A stretch of DNA of 64,000 nucleotides. Source: Labilithrix sp. GTDB taxonomy: Bacteria > Myxococcota_A > Polyangia > Polyangiales > Polyangiaceae. Shown in pieces: positions 57,333-64,000 of this stretch (its first letter is position 1; each line of letters starts with the position of its first letter). The position numbers and the translations under genes were made by a program. The notes beneath the pieces are model-generated. The model saw only the letters and a program-made list of their open reading frames with translations. It made no database searches and was not told the DNA's origin. The stretch covers positions 54,760 to 118,759 of the forward strand of contig JAHBWA010000008.1 in NCBI GenBank assembly GCA_019637195.1, given 5' to 3'.

Positions 57333-57530
57333 CGCATGCTGGCAGGTCTTCGGGCTTACGAGCGCTCCGGCTCTCGCCGGGTTCCTACGCGCCACCGCTT
57401 CCCAGCCCCGGAGGACCAGTGCGCTACGTGGCGTTCGTTCTCGATTACCGCTGCGGGGCAGCCCCGGATGTTCGCCGGGTTCCCTTTTCAGCCCAGGGCC
57501 GAGGCCATGAGCACCAACACACGGTCTCCG
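57333..57530 (-). promoter_or_regulatory. cobalamin (B12) riboswitch
   Basis: Read on the minus strand, this leader has the conserved elements of the cobalamin aptamer in order. They are GGCTGAAAAGGGAA (57481-57493), CGGCGAACATCC, the B12-box GGCTGCCCCGCAGCGGTAAT (about 57443-57463), a variable stem, GGGAAG, and the terminal AAGCCCGAAGACCTGCC (about 57341-57357). The aptamer binds adenosyl- or other cobalamins and usually reduces expression of the gene downstream. The next gene on this strand is the lipoprotein at 57201. I see no U-rich terminator between them, so control is probably at translation or by another hairpin. Confidence 0.95.
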
Positions 57531-57621
57531 TATTGCGGTTCACCGGCGCCGTCAACCGGTGGCGCCCCGGGGCGGCCCTCACTCCGGCCGGCCGGCCCCG
57601 GCGAGGCCGCGCGAGCCGGCG

Positions 57622-58890
57622 TCACTGGAACGCGCCGTCGAAGCCCACCGCGCTGAAGATCGCCTGACGCTGGCTGATGAAGAGCGCGTCGAGGAACGAC
57701 GTGTGGATCGCGGCCAGCCGGAAGACCAGCGCGATGCGCGTCGCCGCGATGCGCTGGCCGAGCGCGACGCGGAGATCGGCGCCGGCCGTGACGGTCACGA
57801 GCGGGCCGAGCTCGCGATCGCCCGTGCGGAGGCTCGGGATGACGGGGCCGGCGGGCGTGTCGCTCACCGTGGGGACGCGCCGCCAGAAGCCAGCGGCGCT
57901 CTGGACGTGGACCCGGAGATCGGGGGCGAGCGTCGTTCGATCCGACAGATCCATCGCGTAGCGCCCCTCGGTCGTCGTCGCGAGCTGGCCCCACGAGTCG
58001 GTGTAGAGGCGCTCCTCGAGGCGGAGCGTCGCCCAGCTCGATCGGTGCAGCCATCGGCCGGTGACCGCGAAGCGATCGCGCGACGTCGGGAGCTGCTCGA
58101 GCGGGCGCTCGTCGCGCCGGAGCGCGTTCACGAGCGCCACGTGCGCGCCTCGCGGGACGCGCTCCGCCGTCGCCGCGTCGAACATCGGCACGTAGCGGTA
58201 CGGCTTCGACTGATCGCCGCGCTCGACGACCGCGTCGGCGCCGAGCCAGAGGATCGCCGACGGCCCGAGGACGAACGACGCGCCGGCGGCCATCTGGTGG
58301 CGGAGGAGCGTGCGGTGGAAGACCGAGAACGGCGTGCCGGCGCGGCCGATCGTGTCGTGGCCCACCGCGTACGAGAGCGCGAGCGTCACGTGGTCGTCGT
58401 CGATCTTCCACGACGGGCTTAGCCCTCCGCTGAGCGAGAGGTAGTCCGGCTCGACCGAGACCGACGCGGACGCCGCGCCGCGGAGGTCTCCCGGGCCGTA
58501 CTCGCCGTCGACGCCCGCCACGTGGCGGACCTCGCTCCAGCGCGACGACGCGGTCGAGACGATGTCGACCGACGCGGCGCTGACGACGTCGACCAGGTAG
58601 CGCGCGCCGATCCGCCAGCCCTCCGCGTCGTCGCGCACGCCCGCGCGTGCGGTCGGGGTGACGACGGTGACGTTGTCGGTGTCGGCGTAAGTCGACAGCT
58701 CCGCCGAGCCTTCGACGGTGGCGCCGGTCGGCGCGGGCGCAGACGGCGGGGCGGCTGCCCCCGGCGGCGCGGACGGGGACGGCGCGCCGTCGCCGGCGTA
58801 CGCAGGCGAGCCCGCCGCGACCCACGCGAAGAGCGCGAGCAGCGCGACGACCCGCGGGCGCTCAGTTGCAGCCGCAGCCGCTCGTCGCAT
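57622..58890 (-). CDS. DUF3570 outer-membrane-like protein
   Basis: A 422-residue protein. The signal peptide ends near GSPAYAGDG (about residue 34), then an Ala/Pro linker. The rest is a beta-rich barrel-like domain (SAELSTYADTDNVTVVTPTARAG, VDVVSAASVDIVSTAS, VSVEPDYLSLSGGLS), ending VGFDGAFQ. The V-D-V-V-S-A-A-S-V-D-x-x-S segment is the DUF3570 hallmark. The start at 58890 lies inside the end of the DUF4266 gene (29-base overlap), the usual neighbour. The family is probably an outer-membrane protein of an extracytoplasmic redox system; the direct function is unknown. Confidence 0.88.
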   Translation of the reverse strand: MRRAAAAATERPRVVALLALFAWVAAGSPAYAGDGAPSPSAPPGAAAPPSAPAPTGATVEGSAELSTYADTDNVTVVTPTARAGVRDDAEGWRIGARYLVDVVSAASVDIVSTASSRWSEVRHVAGVDGEYGPGDLRGAASASVSVEPDYLSLSGGLSPSWKIDDDHVTLALSYAVGHDTIGRAGTPFSVFHRTLLRHQMAAGASFVLGPSAILWLGADAVVERGDQSKPYRYVPMFDAATAERVPRGAHVALVNALRRDERPLEQLPTSRDRFAVTGRWLHRSSWATLRLEERLYTDSWGQLATTTEGRYAMDLSDRTTLAPDLRVHVQSAAGFWRRVPTVSDTPAGPVIPSLRTGDRELGPLVTVTAGADLRVALGQRIAATRIALVFRLAAIHTSFLDALFISQRQAIFSAVGFDGAFQ

Positions 58891-59071
58891 CGAGGCTCCC
58901 ACCGACCGCGCCCTCTTGGACCGCGCGGACATGTTGCTCGCCCGGCCCCGCCGAGCTCGTCTGCGTCATGCTCGGGTGCGCGAGCCGGCCGCGCTGGTGC
59001 GGCGCGACGCGGGTGCACGCCGAACACGCGAGCAGCGTCGCCGCGAGCGCGAACCGCACACCGAACCTCAC
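58862..59071 (-). CDS. DUF4266 small lipoprotein
   Basis: A 69-residue lipoprotein starting at GTG 59071, which overlaps the upstream stop (GTGA). The signal ends in LLACSACTRVAP. The mature part has the family layout: QRGRLAHPSM, a His (EQHVRA), then a Gly-rich end with the invariant final GCGCN. The terminal Cys pair could bind a metal or cofactor. DUF4266 and DUF3570 genes are regular neighbours, and in other genomes I recall them near ApbE flavin transferase genes. No apbE gene lies in this window. Confidence 0.88.
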   Translation of the reverse strand: MRFGVRFALAATLLACSACTRVAPHQRGRLAHPSMTQTSSAGPGEQHVRAVQEGAVGGSLDATSGCGCN

Positions 59072-59565
59072 GGACGCTCCACCGCGGCGGCGAGCGCGCA
59101 CGCCGCTTCGTCCGTCGCCGCCGCGAGCCAGGACCGGAGGCAGGCGTCGCCCGGTCCTCCGGCCGCGAGCGGCGCACCGCCCTTGTGCCCCTCGCGCCCG
59201 ATCGCCTTGCGCACCAGCGTGAGACGCTCGGGCGCGAGCCCGCCCTCGCGGACCACGCGCGCGAGCACCTCGGGCTCGAGACCGGCCGTCGCGCGCAGGT
59301 TCGCCGCGTGCTCGGCGGCGGTCGTCGCGCCGCCGCCGGGGACGTCGTCGTCCGCGAGGCGCAACCCGGCGCGATGGTACAGGCGCAGCGGGCGCCCCGG
59401 CTGGCCGTGGCAGTCGAGCGACGCGCAGCGGGCTCCGAGCATCTCGCTGACGCTCTCCCATCCGGCCGCCGGCGGCGTCACGCTCGGCGGCGGGGGCGCG
59501 TCGTCGCCCGAGCACCCGAGGAGGAGCATCACGCCACCGAGCGCCGCGATCGCCCTCGCCCTCAC
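59068..59565 (-). CDS. lipoprotein with an atypical c-type haem motif
   Basis: A 165-residue lipoprotein starting at GTG 59565. The signal ends in MLLLGCSGDD, then a Pro linker. A single C-A-S-L-D-C-H sequence (Cx4CH) near residue 52 resembles haem-binding CxxCH motifs with a longer spacer, as often seen in myxobacterial planctomycete-type cytochromes. The rest is helical, with LYHRAGLRLADDDVPGG and a C-terminal CLRSWLAAATDEAAC. It is translationally coupled to genes on both sides (GTGA overlaps). Confidence 0.72.
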   Translation of the reverse strand: MRARAIAALGGVMLLLGCSGDDAPPPPSVTPPAAGWESVSEMLGARCASLDCHGQPGRPLRLYHRAGLRLADDDVPGGGATTAAEHAANLRATAGLEPEVLARVVREGGLAPERLTLVRKAIGREGHKGGAPLAAGGPGDACLRSWLAAATDEAACALAAAVERP

Positions 59566-60080
59566 GGGCACCCGCTCGCGTCGAAGGGGCGCGGCGTCGC
59601 GTGCAGATAGACCTGCCCGGCCTTGGAGCGCGAGGCTGGCTCGCCGTGACACGAAGCACAGGAGCCGTCACGCTGGACCGGCGTATCCATCTCGACGCGG
59701 TAGCTCCCGCTCTCGAGCGCGACGAACAGCGGGTAGCGCGGCGTGAAGTCGGCGGGCTCGACGAAGAAGTTCCCGGCGCAGTTCGTCGCGACGCGGAACG
59801 TTCGCCGATCGGCGTCGACGAGCTCGACGACGACGCCCGGGGCCGGATCGGGAGCGGACGCGGTGACGTAGACCGTGCCGGCGACGGAGAACGCGCGCGC
59901 GCCCGAGGCCCCGTCGTGGCAGGTCAGGCACGGCTGGCCCCGGCGATGAAGCGGCCCGCGCGGGACGCCGGGGGCCTCGGGGCCCAGCGCCTCGATCGCG
60001 CGCTCCTGGAGCGGATCGTCGCACGCAGGCGCGAACGCCAGCAACGCGGCCGCGGCGAGCCGGATCGCGCGCGGGATCAT
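59562..60080 (-). CDS. secreted protein with two CxxCH motifs
   Basis: A 172-residue protein with a signal ending at FAPACDD (Cys near 20, so probably a lipoprotein). Two c-type haem sites are visible: PCLTCHDG near residue 50 and GSCASCHGEP near 148. Between them is a beta-sandwich segment (VAGTVYVTASAPDPAPGVVVELVDADRRTF, with NCAGNFFVE) like carboxypeptidase-regulatory domains. It is a likely dihaem electron-transfer protein on the outer face of a membrane. The start overlaps the DUF2271 gene stop by four bases (ATGA). Confidence 0.78.
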   Translation of the reverse strand: MIPRAIRLAAAALLAFAPACDDPLQERAIEALGPEAPGVPRGPLHRRGQPCLTCHDGASGARAFSVAGTVYVTASAPDPAPGVVVELVDADRRTFRVATNCAGNFFVEPADFTPRYPLFVALESGSYRVEMDTPVQRDGSCASCHGEPASRSKAGQVYLHATPRPFDASGCP

Positions 60081-60736
60081 GGAAGCGGGACGACGCGGAG
60101 CCCGGTGGACGTCGCGTCGTCGGGCGCGCTCGCGGCGCTCACCGAGCTGGCCACGTCGAACGGGAGGAGACGATGCGGGCCGGGCGGGCTGTCCTCCGAC
60201 GAGTTCTCCTCGGTGAACTCGACGTTCACGACGTACGCGCCCGGCGCGACCTTCACGCCCTGGGCGTCGCGGCAGTCCCACGCGACGACGTGACCACCGG
60301 CGCTCTTGCGCGTCGCCCCCGTCACGGCGTCGACGTCGTTGCCGTTGGACGACGCCAGCCACGCGACGGCGTGCTTCAGCCGCTTGCTCCCCCAGACGTC
60401 GAGCGTCCGCACGAAGGCGCCGGACGCCGTCGTGATCCAGATCGCGCCGACGTTCTCCGGCGCGTACTCGCCACGGTACGAGATCGTCGTCACCTCGACG
60501 CGCGCGCACGCGCTCGCCGCCGGCTCGACGACGTCACCGTCCGCCGCCCCCTCACCGCCGCCCCCCTCCCCGGGCGCGCCCGGGCTCCCCGCCCCGGCGT
60601 CCGGGCGCGCGAGCCCGTGGGCGCGGTCCCAGTACGAAGGGTCCGTGCGCGAGGGATCGCACGCGCCGACGAGCAGCAGCGCCGCAACGCACCGGGCGGT
60701 GACGCCTCGCGGGAAGGCCGAGGGTGAGCGGAGCAT
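60077..60736 (-). CDS. DUF2271 lipoprotein
   Basis: A 219-residue lipoprotein and first gene of a five-gene operon. The signal ends in LLVGACDPS (Cys near 27). An Ala/Gly/Glu linker leads to the DUF2271 domain (about 80-215): VEVTTISYRGEYAPENVGAIWI, FVRTLDVWGSKR, VDAVTGATRKSAGGHVVAWDCRD, YVVNVEFTEENS. It has W-x-x-x-D-A-V-T-x-A-T-like features of this periplasmic family, which is linked with ApbE-type flavin systems and PepSY proteins in other genomes (recollection). The palindrome at 60772-60788 is 35 bases upstream. Confidence 0.85.
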   Translation of the reverse strand: MLRSPSAFPRGVTARCVAALLLVGACDPSRTDPSYWDRAHGLARPDAGAGSPGAPGEGGGGEGAADGDVVEPAASACARVEVTTISYRGEYAPENVGAIWITTASGAFVRTLDVWGSKRLKHAVAWLASSNGNDVDAVTGATRKSAGGHVVAWDCRDAQGVKVAPGAYVVNVEFTEENSSEDSPPGPHRLLPFDVASSVSAASAPDDATSTGLRVVPLP

Positions 60737-60771
60737 GAGCGCGGCCAGACCTCTAGCACGCACTGTTGAAA

Positions 60772-60788
60772 TTGAAAATCGGTTGCAA
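60772..60788. promoter_or_regulatory. Fur-superfamily-like palindrome between the redox operon and the barrel operon
   Basis: TTGAAAATCGGTTGCAA (within ATTGAAAATCGGTTGCAAT, 60771-60789) shares the half-sites TTGAAAATC and CAA with the two rpsD sites and has the same 17-base layout. It lies 35 bases from the DUF2271 start and 29 bases from the gene at 60818, so it can control both divergent operons. Confidence 0.52.
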
Positions 60789-60817
60789 TAAGACGGCTTC
60801 AGCGGTAGCGCTTCCCG

Positions 60818-61666
60818 ATGGCTCGCCGTCGTCCGCGCGGGACGGCCCGCACCGCGCTGCTCTCGCTGCTCCTCGTGCTCGCGCACGCGGCCAGCGCGCG
60901 CGCGGCCGAGGGCGACGAGGCCGCGACGCCTCCACGGCTCCGCGAGCCCGCGCCCGACCCCGTCGCCGGCGCAAGCCCAGCGCAGAGCGCGGGCGCCGCG
61001 TCACCGAGGCGCTGGGCGTTCCTCTCGGTACGGCAAGACTTCGCGTGGGTCGACGGAGATCGCGTCTGCTCCCCCGAGGTGCAGCGCGCCGGGGACTTCA
61101 GCTGCTTCCGCGCGAACGGCACGCAGTACCTGGGCACGCCGCGCCCGGAGGACGCCGCGAGGGTGAGCGGCGCGTCGATCGCCACCACCCGCGTCCTCGC
61201 CACGTACCAGCACTTCCTCGGCGCCCACTGGGCCGCCGCGGCGACGGCCGGCGTGGTCCTCCGGGGGGGCGGGCCTCGCTCCGTCGGACGCGACGCGCAG
61301 CCGTTCTTGCCGTTCCACCTCGAGGGCCAGGTCTCGTGGTGGCCGACCGGCGCCCCGGCGCGCGGCGAGGGGCCCGCCGCGTTCGTGCTCCTCGGCGGCG
61401 GCCTCGCGCAGGTCGACAGCAAGCTCTCGCTCACGGTCCGCGAGGATCCGACCGCGGCGCCGCCGCCCTCGCAGCTCGACAACCCCGAGCGCCAGACGCT
61501 CGACGTCTACAAGAAGACCGGGACGGGCTTCGCCGCCGTCGGCGGCGGCGTCGCGGCGGCGACGAGCCGCTCGTTGATCTGGCGCTTCGCCTTGGAGGCG
61601 ACCGCTGCGTTCCCGGCGTTCGGTTTGGGCGCGGCGTTGGAGGCGGGCGTTGGCTTCGACCTCTGA
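60818..61666 (+). CDS. exported protein, probably an outer-membrane barrel
   Basis: A 282-residue protein with a signal peptide ending near ASARAAEG (about residue 29), a Pro/Ala segment, then alternating amphipathic strands (WAFLSVRQDFAWVDGDRVC, LEGQVSWWPTG, AFVLLGGGLAQVDSKL), ending GVGFDL. This fits small outer-membrane barrels. Two Cys lie near SPEVQRAGDFSC. The first gene of a plus-strand operon, divergent from the DUF2271 operon. The function is unknown. Confidence 0.79.
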   Translation: MARRRPRGTARTALLSLLLVLAHAASARAAEGDEAATPPRLREPAPDPVAGASPAQSAGAASPRRWAFLSVRQDFAWVDGDRVCSPEVQRAGDFSCFRANGTQYLGTPRPEDAARVSGASIATTRVLATYQHFLGAHWAAAATAGVVLRGGGPRSVGRDAQPFLPFHLEGQVSWWPTGAPARGEGPAAFVLLGGGLAQVDSKLSLTVREDPTAAPPPSQLDNPERQTLDVYKKTGTGFAAVGGGVAAATSRSLIWRFALEATAAFPAFGLGAALEAGVGFDL

Positions 61667-61679
61667 GGCGGCTCCGTCG

Positions 61680-63155
61680 GTGAGCCCGGTCCGCTCGGCG
61701 GCGACGCTCGTGGTCGCCGGCGCCGCGCTCGCGACGACGCAGCTCCTCGCCGTGCGGGAGCTCGTGAGCGGACTCTTCGGCGAAGAGGTCGTGATCCTCG
61801 TCGTCAACGCCGCCCTCTTCGCGGCGATCTCGTGCGGCTACTGGCTGGCGCCGCGAATGCGCCGCCTCGGACGCGTGGCGGAGGTCGCCTTCCTGCTCGG
61901 GTGCGCTCTCCATCTCTCCCTGCCGGTGCTCCCGCGCCGCGGCTTCGCGTGGCTCGCCGCGCATCGCTGGAACGGCGTCGCGCCGCTCGTGATGGCGATC
62001 GGCGTCGCCGTCGCGCTGCTCGCGCCGCTGTCCACGCTGCTGCCGCGCGCCGTCGCGAGCTACGTCGATCCCGTCGACGGCATGCGACGCAGCTACAGCG
62101 CCGAGCTCGCCGGCTTCTTGCTCGGCCTCGGCCTCACCCAGCTGTGCTTCGGCCACGGAGTCGAGGTGCTCGTCGCGCTCCACTGGGCGCTCCTCGCGCT
62201 CGTGGCGGGCCTCGCGCTCGGCGCGCGCGCGTTCGCGATCGTCGCCCTCCCCGCGGCGCTGCTGTTGCCCTCGCTCCCTTCGCGCGCGCGCTCCGCGAAC
62301 AACGCGCTCTACCGGGACGTCCACGGCCTCCGCTCCGCCGACGTCGTGTTCTCGGTCGACTCTCCGTATCAGCGCGTCGAGGTCGTCGACAGCGGCGCCG
62401 GCCGGCGCTCGCTGTACCTCGACGGGCTCGAGAACCTCAACGCGAGCGATCTCGCCCTCCTCAACGAGTACCTCGCGGTCGTCCCGGCGCGGATCACGCG
62501 CCCCGCGAGCGCGCTCGTCATCGGGAACGGCACCCTGTCGCTCGTCGCGCCGCTCGCGGCGCTCTCCGACGAGCTCGTCACGGTGGAGATCGATCCCGTC
62601 GTCGTCGCGGCGGGGGCACGCTTCTTCAGCCCGAGCGCCGGGCGCGCGGGCCGGACGTGGCGCCTCGTCGAAGACGACGGCAAGGCGTTCCTGGCGAGCA
62701 CGTCGCGCGTCTTCGATCTGATCGTCGTCGACGTCCCGAGCCCGCTGACGTTCCAGGAGGCGTTCCTCCACACCCGCGAGTTCTACGCGCTCGTCCGATC
62801 GCGCCTCTCTCCGCGCGGTGTCGTGTCCGTCCAGCTCAGCGGGCACCGCCTCGGCGCGATCGAGCGCTCCCCCTCGCGCGTCACCGCCGCCCTCGCCTCC
62901 GAGCTGCCCGATCTTCTCGTCGTCGAGAGCGCCGTGGCCGATCGCGCCTTCGCCTACGCGTCGCGCGAGCTGCCGTTCCGCGCCGACGACGTCCGCGCCG
63001 TCGCGCCGCCCTCGGAGACACGCCTCGTCGTGCTCGACGCCGAGACGGTCCGCGCGCGGACGCGCGGCGCCGAGCCGCTCGACGTCGACTCGCTCGATCT
63101 GGTCCTGCGCCGCGGGCTCGAGCGCCTCGTCGATCGTCGGGGAGGCGGCCCGTGA
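61680..63155 (+). CDS. membrane spermidine-synthase-like protein
   Basis: A 491-residue protein from GTG 61680 (13 bases after the upstream stop; a TTG at 61650 is the alternative). Residues about 5-205 contain six or seven membrane helices. Residues about 215-460 are a spermidine-synthase-like Rossmann domain with SPYQRVEVVD, LNEYLAVVPAR, SALVIGNGTLSLV (cofactor loop), VEIDP and VDVPSPLTFQEAFLHTREFY (Asp near the active site). Proteins with this fusion rarely make spermidine; they may aminopropylate or transfer other groups at the membrane. The partner at 63152 (GTGA overlap) is probably the C-terminal membrane part. Confidence 0.88.
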   Translation: MSPVRSAATLVVAGAALATTQLLAVRELVSGLFGEEVVILVVNAALFAAISCGYWLAPRMRRLGRVAEVAFLLGCALHLSLPVLPRRGFAWLAAHRWNGVAPLVMAIGVAVALLAPLSTLLPRAVASYVDPVDGMRRSYSAELAGFLLGLGLTQLCFGHGVEVLVALHWALLALVAGLALGARAFAIVALPAALLLPSLPSRARSANNALYRDVHGLRSADVVFSVDSPYQRVEVVDSGAGRRSLYLDGLENLNASDLALLNEYLAVVPARITRPASALVIGNGTLSLVAPLAALSDELVTVEIDPVVVAAGARFFSPSAGRAGRTWRLVEDDGKAFLASTSRVFDLIVVDVPSPLTFQEAFLHTREFYALVRSRLSPRGVVSVQLSGHRLGAIERSPSRVTAALASELPDLLVVESAVADRAFAYASRELPFRADDVRAVAPPSETRLVVLDAETVRARTRGAEPLDVDSLDLVLRRGLERLVDRRGGGP

Positions 63156-63667
63156 TCGACCGCCGCGCGAAGCTGATCGCGAGCGTCACGGGGCTCCACT
63201 TCGCGGCCTTGCAGGTGGGCGCGTTCCTCTCCGTGGAGAGCGTCTCGTCGTCGGCGTGGGCGACCTACGCCGCGCTCTCGGCCGCCTGGCTCGGCGGGAC
63301 GCTCGCGGGGCTGTGGCTAGAGCTCCCGGCGCGGCCGACGATCCTCGCCGGCGTCATCGCGTTCGAGGGCCTGGTGGCGTTCACGCGGCTCGCCCCTTGG
63401 TCACGCGGGCTCTTCGCCTTCGGCGCGGGCGCGGCGGCCCTCGGCGGGCTGTGGGCAGGCGGCTTCTTCACGCGTGCCGCGCGTCGTCGCGCGACCGACG
63501 GCGTATTTCTCCACGAAAACAACGGCTTCCTCGTCGGCCTCGTGGGGACCCCCATCACCTTCGCGTTCGGCGGCCGAGCGGCGCTCGCCGCGCTGCCCGT
63601 CGTCACCTGCGCGATCCTCTTTGGACTGGACCAGACATTCACCCGAGCTAGAAGGCAAACACCATGA
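63152..63667 (+). CDS. membrane protein coupled to the spermidine-synthase-like protein
   Basis: A 171-residue protein of about five membrane helices (LHFAALQVGAFLSVESVSSSAWATYAALS, TILAGVIAFEGLVAF, LFAFGAGAAALGGLWAGGFF, GLVGTPITFAFGG, LAALPVVTCAILFGL). The GTG start overlaps the upstream stop, and its stop overlaps the start of the next gene (ATGA). In some genomes the spermidine-synthase-like membrane proteins carry extra C-terminal helices, so this may be that part as a separate gene. Confidence 0.76.
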   Translation: MIDRRAKLIASVTGLHFAALQVGAFLSVESVSSSAWATYAALSAAWLGGTLAGLWLELPARPTILAGVIAFEGLVAFTRLAPWSRGLFAFGAGAAALGGLWAGGFFTRAARRRATDGVFLHENNGFLVGLVGTPITFAFGGRAALAALPVVTCAILFGLDQTFTRARRQTP

Positions 63668-64000
63668 AGCGGCCCCTCCTCTTCGTATCCGTACCCCTGG
63701 TCGCCGCGTTCGCGGCAGTCGCATGCATGTCGATCGACGACACGCCCGGCGTCACGATCGAAGGCCCGCCGCCGACCGCCGAGTCCACCGCGGACGCGGC
63801 TGGAGCGGCGCCGGACGCCGGTGAGCAGCGCGCGTGCCCGTCGCGCCGGGAGGACGGCGCGACGCTCGCAGGCTGCTGCCTCCCGACGGGACGATGCGGC
63901 TACTTCGTCCCGAGCCTCAACACGTGCACCGATCCGGTCCAGCTCGGCCTCGAGCGCGAGGACGTCACGTGCACCTACGTCGACGCGAACGACGACGAAG
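63664..64000 (+). CDS. lipoprotein, cut by the window end
   Basis: The first 112 residues of a lipoprotein. The signal ends at AFAAVACMS (Cys near 21), followed by a Pro/Glu/Ala linker. Cys-rich sequence begins at CPSRREDG and continues GCCLPTGRCGYFVPSLNTC. The reading frame is still open at the window edge. It is the fourth gene of the plus-strand operon. No family is recognised. Confidence 0.8.
   Translation, partial: MKRPLLFVSVPLVAAFAAVACMSIDDTPGVTIEGPPPTAESTADAAGAAPDAGEQRACPSRREDGATLAGCCLPTGRCGYFVPSLNTCTDPVQLGLEREDVTCTYVDANDDE

Noticed and set aside
57333..57600. Short plus-strand frames over the riboswitch
   Set aside because: The conserved aptamer elements on the minus strand explain this DNA, and the frames have no ribosome-binding site or family match.

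Overview
The window is GC-rich DNA (roughly 70 percent G+C or more by eye) from what looks like a myxobacterium (Myxococcota, probably Polyangiales). The evidence is the many secreted lipoproteins with Asp/Ala/Gly-rich linkers, two proteins with MYXO-CTERM-like tails, an MXAN_2561/MXAN_2562-type pair, a eukaryote-style Ser/Thr kinase, cytoplasmic hybrid histidine kinases, and IgGFc-binding, RCC1-type and Cys-repeat lipoproteins. I see no tRNA, rRNA, CRISPR array or complete insertion sequence.

Layout. 1-9.1 kb: a SnoaL-like fragment, a Pro/Gly-rich membrane protein, a large lipoprotein, a damaged DUF262 gene translationally linked to a HipA-type kinase, and uvrA on the other strand. 9.2-12.9 kb: a MYXO-CTERM-like protein with its outer-membrane partner, the fluoride channel gene crcB and an esterase. 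12.9-22.3 kb: a minus-strand set (secreted protein, ECF sigma factor, anti-sigma-like protein, two lipoproteins) divergent from a plus-strand operon of three lipoproteins. 22.4-36 kb: metalloproteases, a beta-helix lipoprotein, a ketoacyl synthase, an isochorismatase-fold hydrolase, a hemerythrin, a HET-C/phospholipase C-like secreted pair, an esterase, a trypsin and a eukaryote-type glutaminase.

36-40 kb holds a direct segmental duplication of about 1.09 kb at an offset of 2,031 bases. It carries most of a histidine kinase gene, the shared control region and the first 59 codons of rpsD. Only the second rpsD is complete, and a ruined zinc-peptidase gene lies between the copies. 40-46.5 kb has a methyltransferase, a Ser/Thr kinase, a PAS hybrid kinase, an ATP-grasp enzyme and a short-chain dehydrogenase.

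46.7-57.5 kb is the most striking part. A cobalamin riboswitch on the minus strand leads into a propeller-like lipoprotein, a shortened thioesterase, a VOC protein, fused isobutyryl-CoA mutase icmF, mutA, mutB and meaB. Most junctions are overlaps or very short gaps, so B12 sensing, a possible B12-capturing lipoprotein and two B12-dependent acyl-CoA mutases may form one transcription unit. 57.6-64 kb holds a DUF2271 / c-type-haem / DUF4266 / DUF3570 operon, divergent from an outer-membrane protein and a membrane spermidine-synthase-like operon. The divergent gap carries a palindrome that also occurs upstream of both rpsD copies, which suggests one metal-responsive (Fur-superfamily) regulator for both loci.
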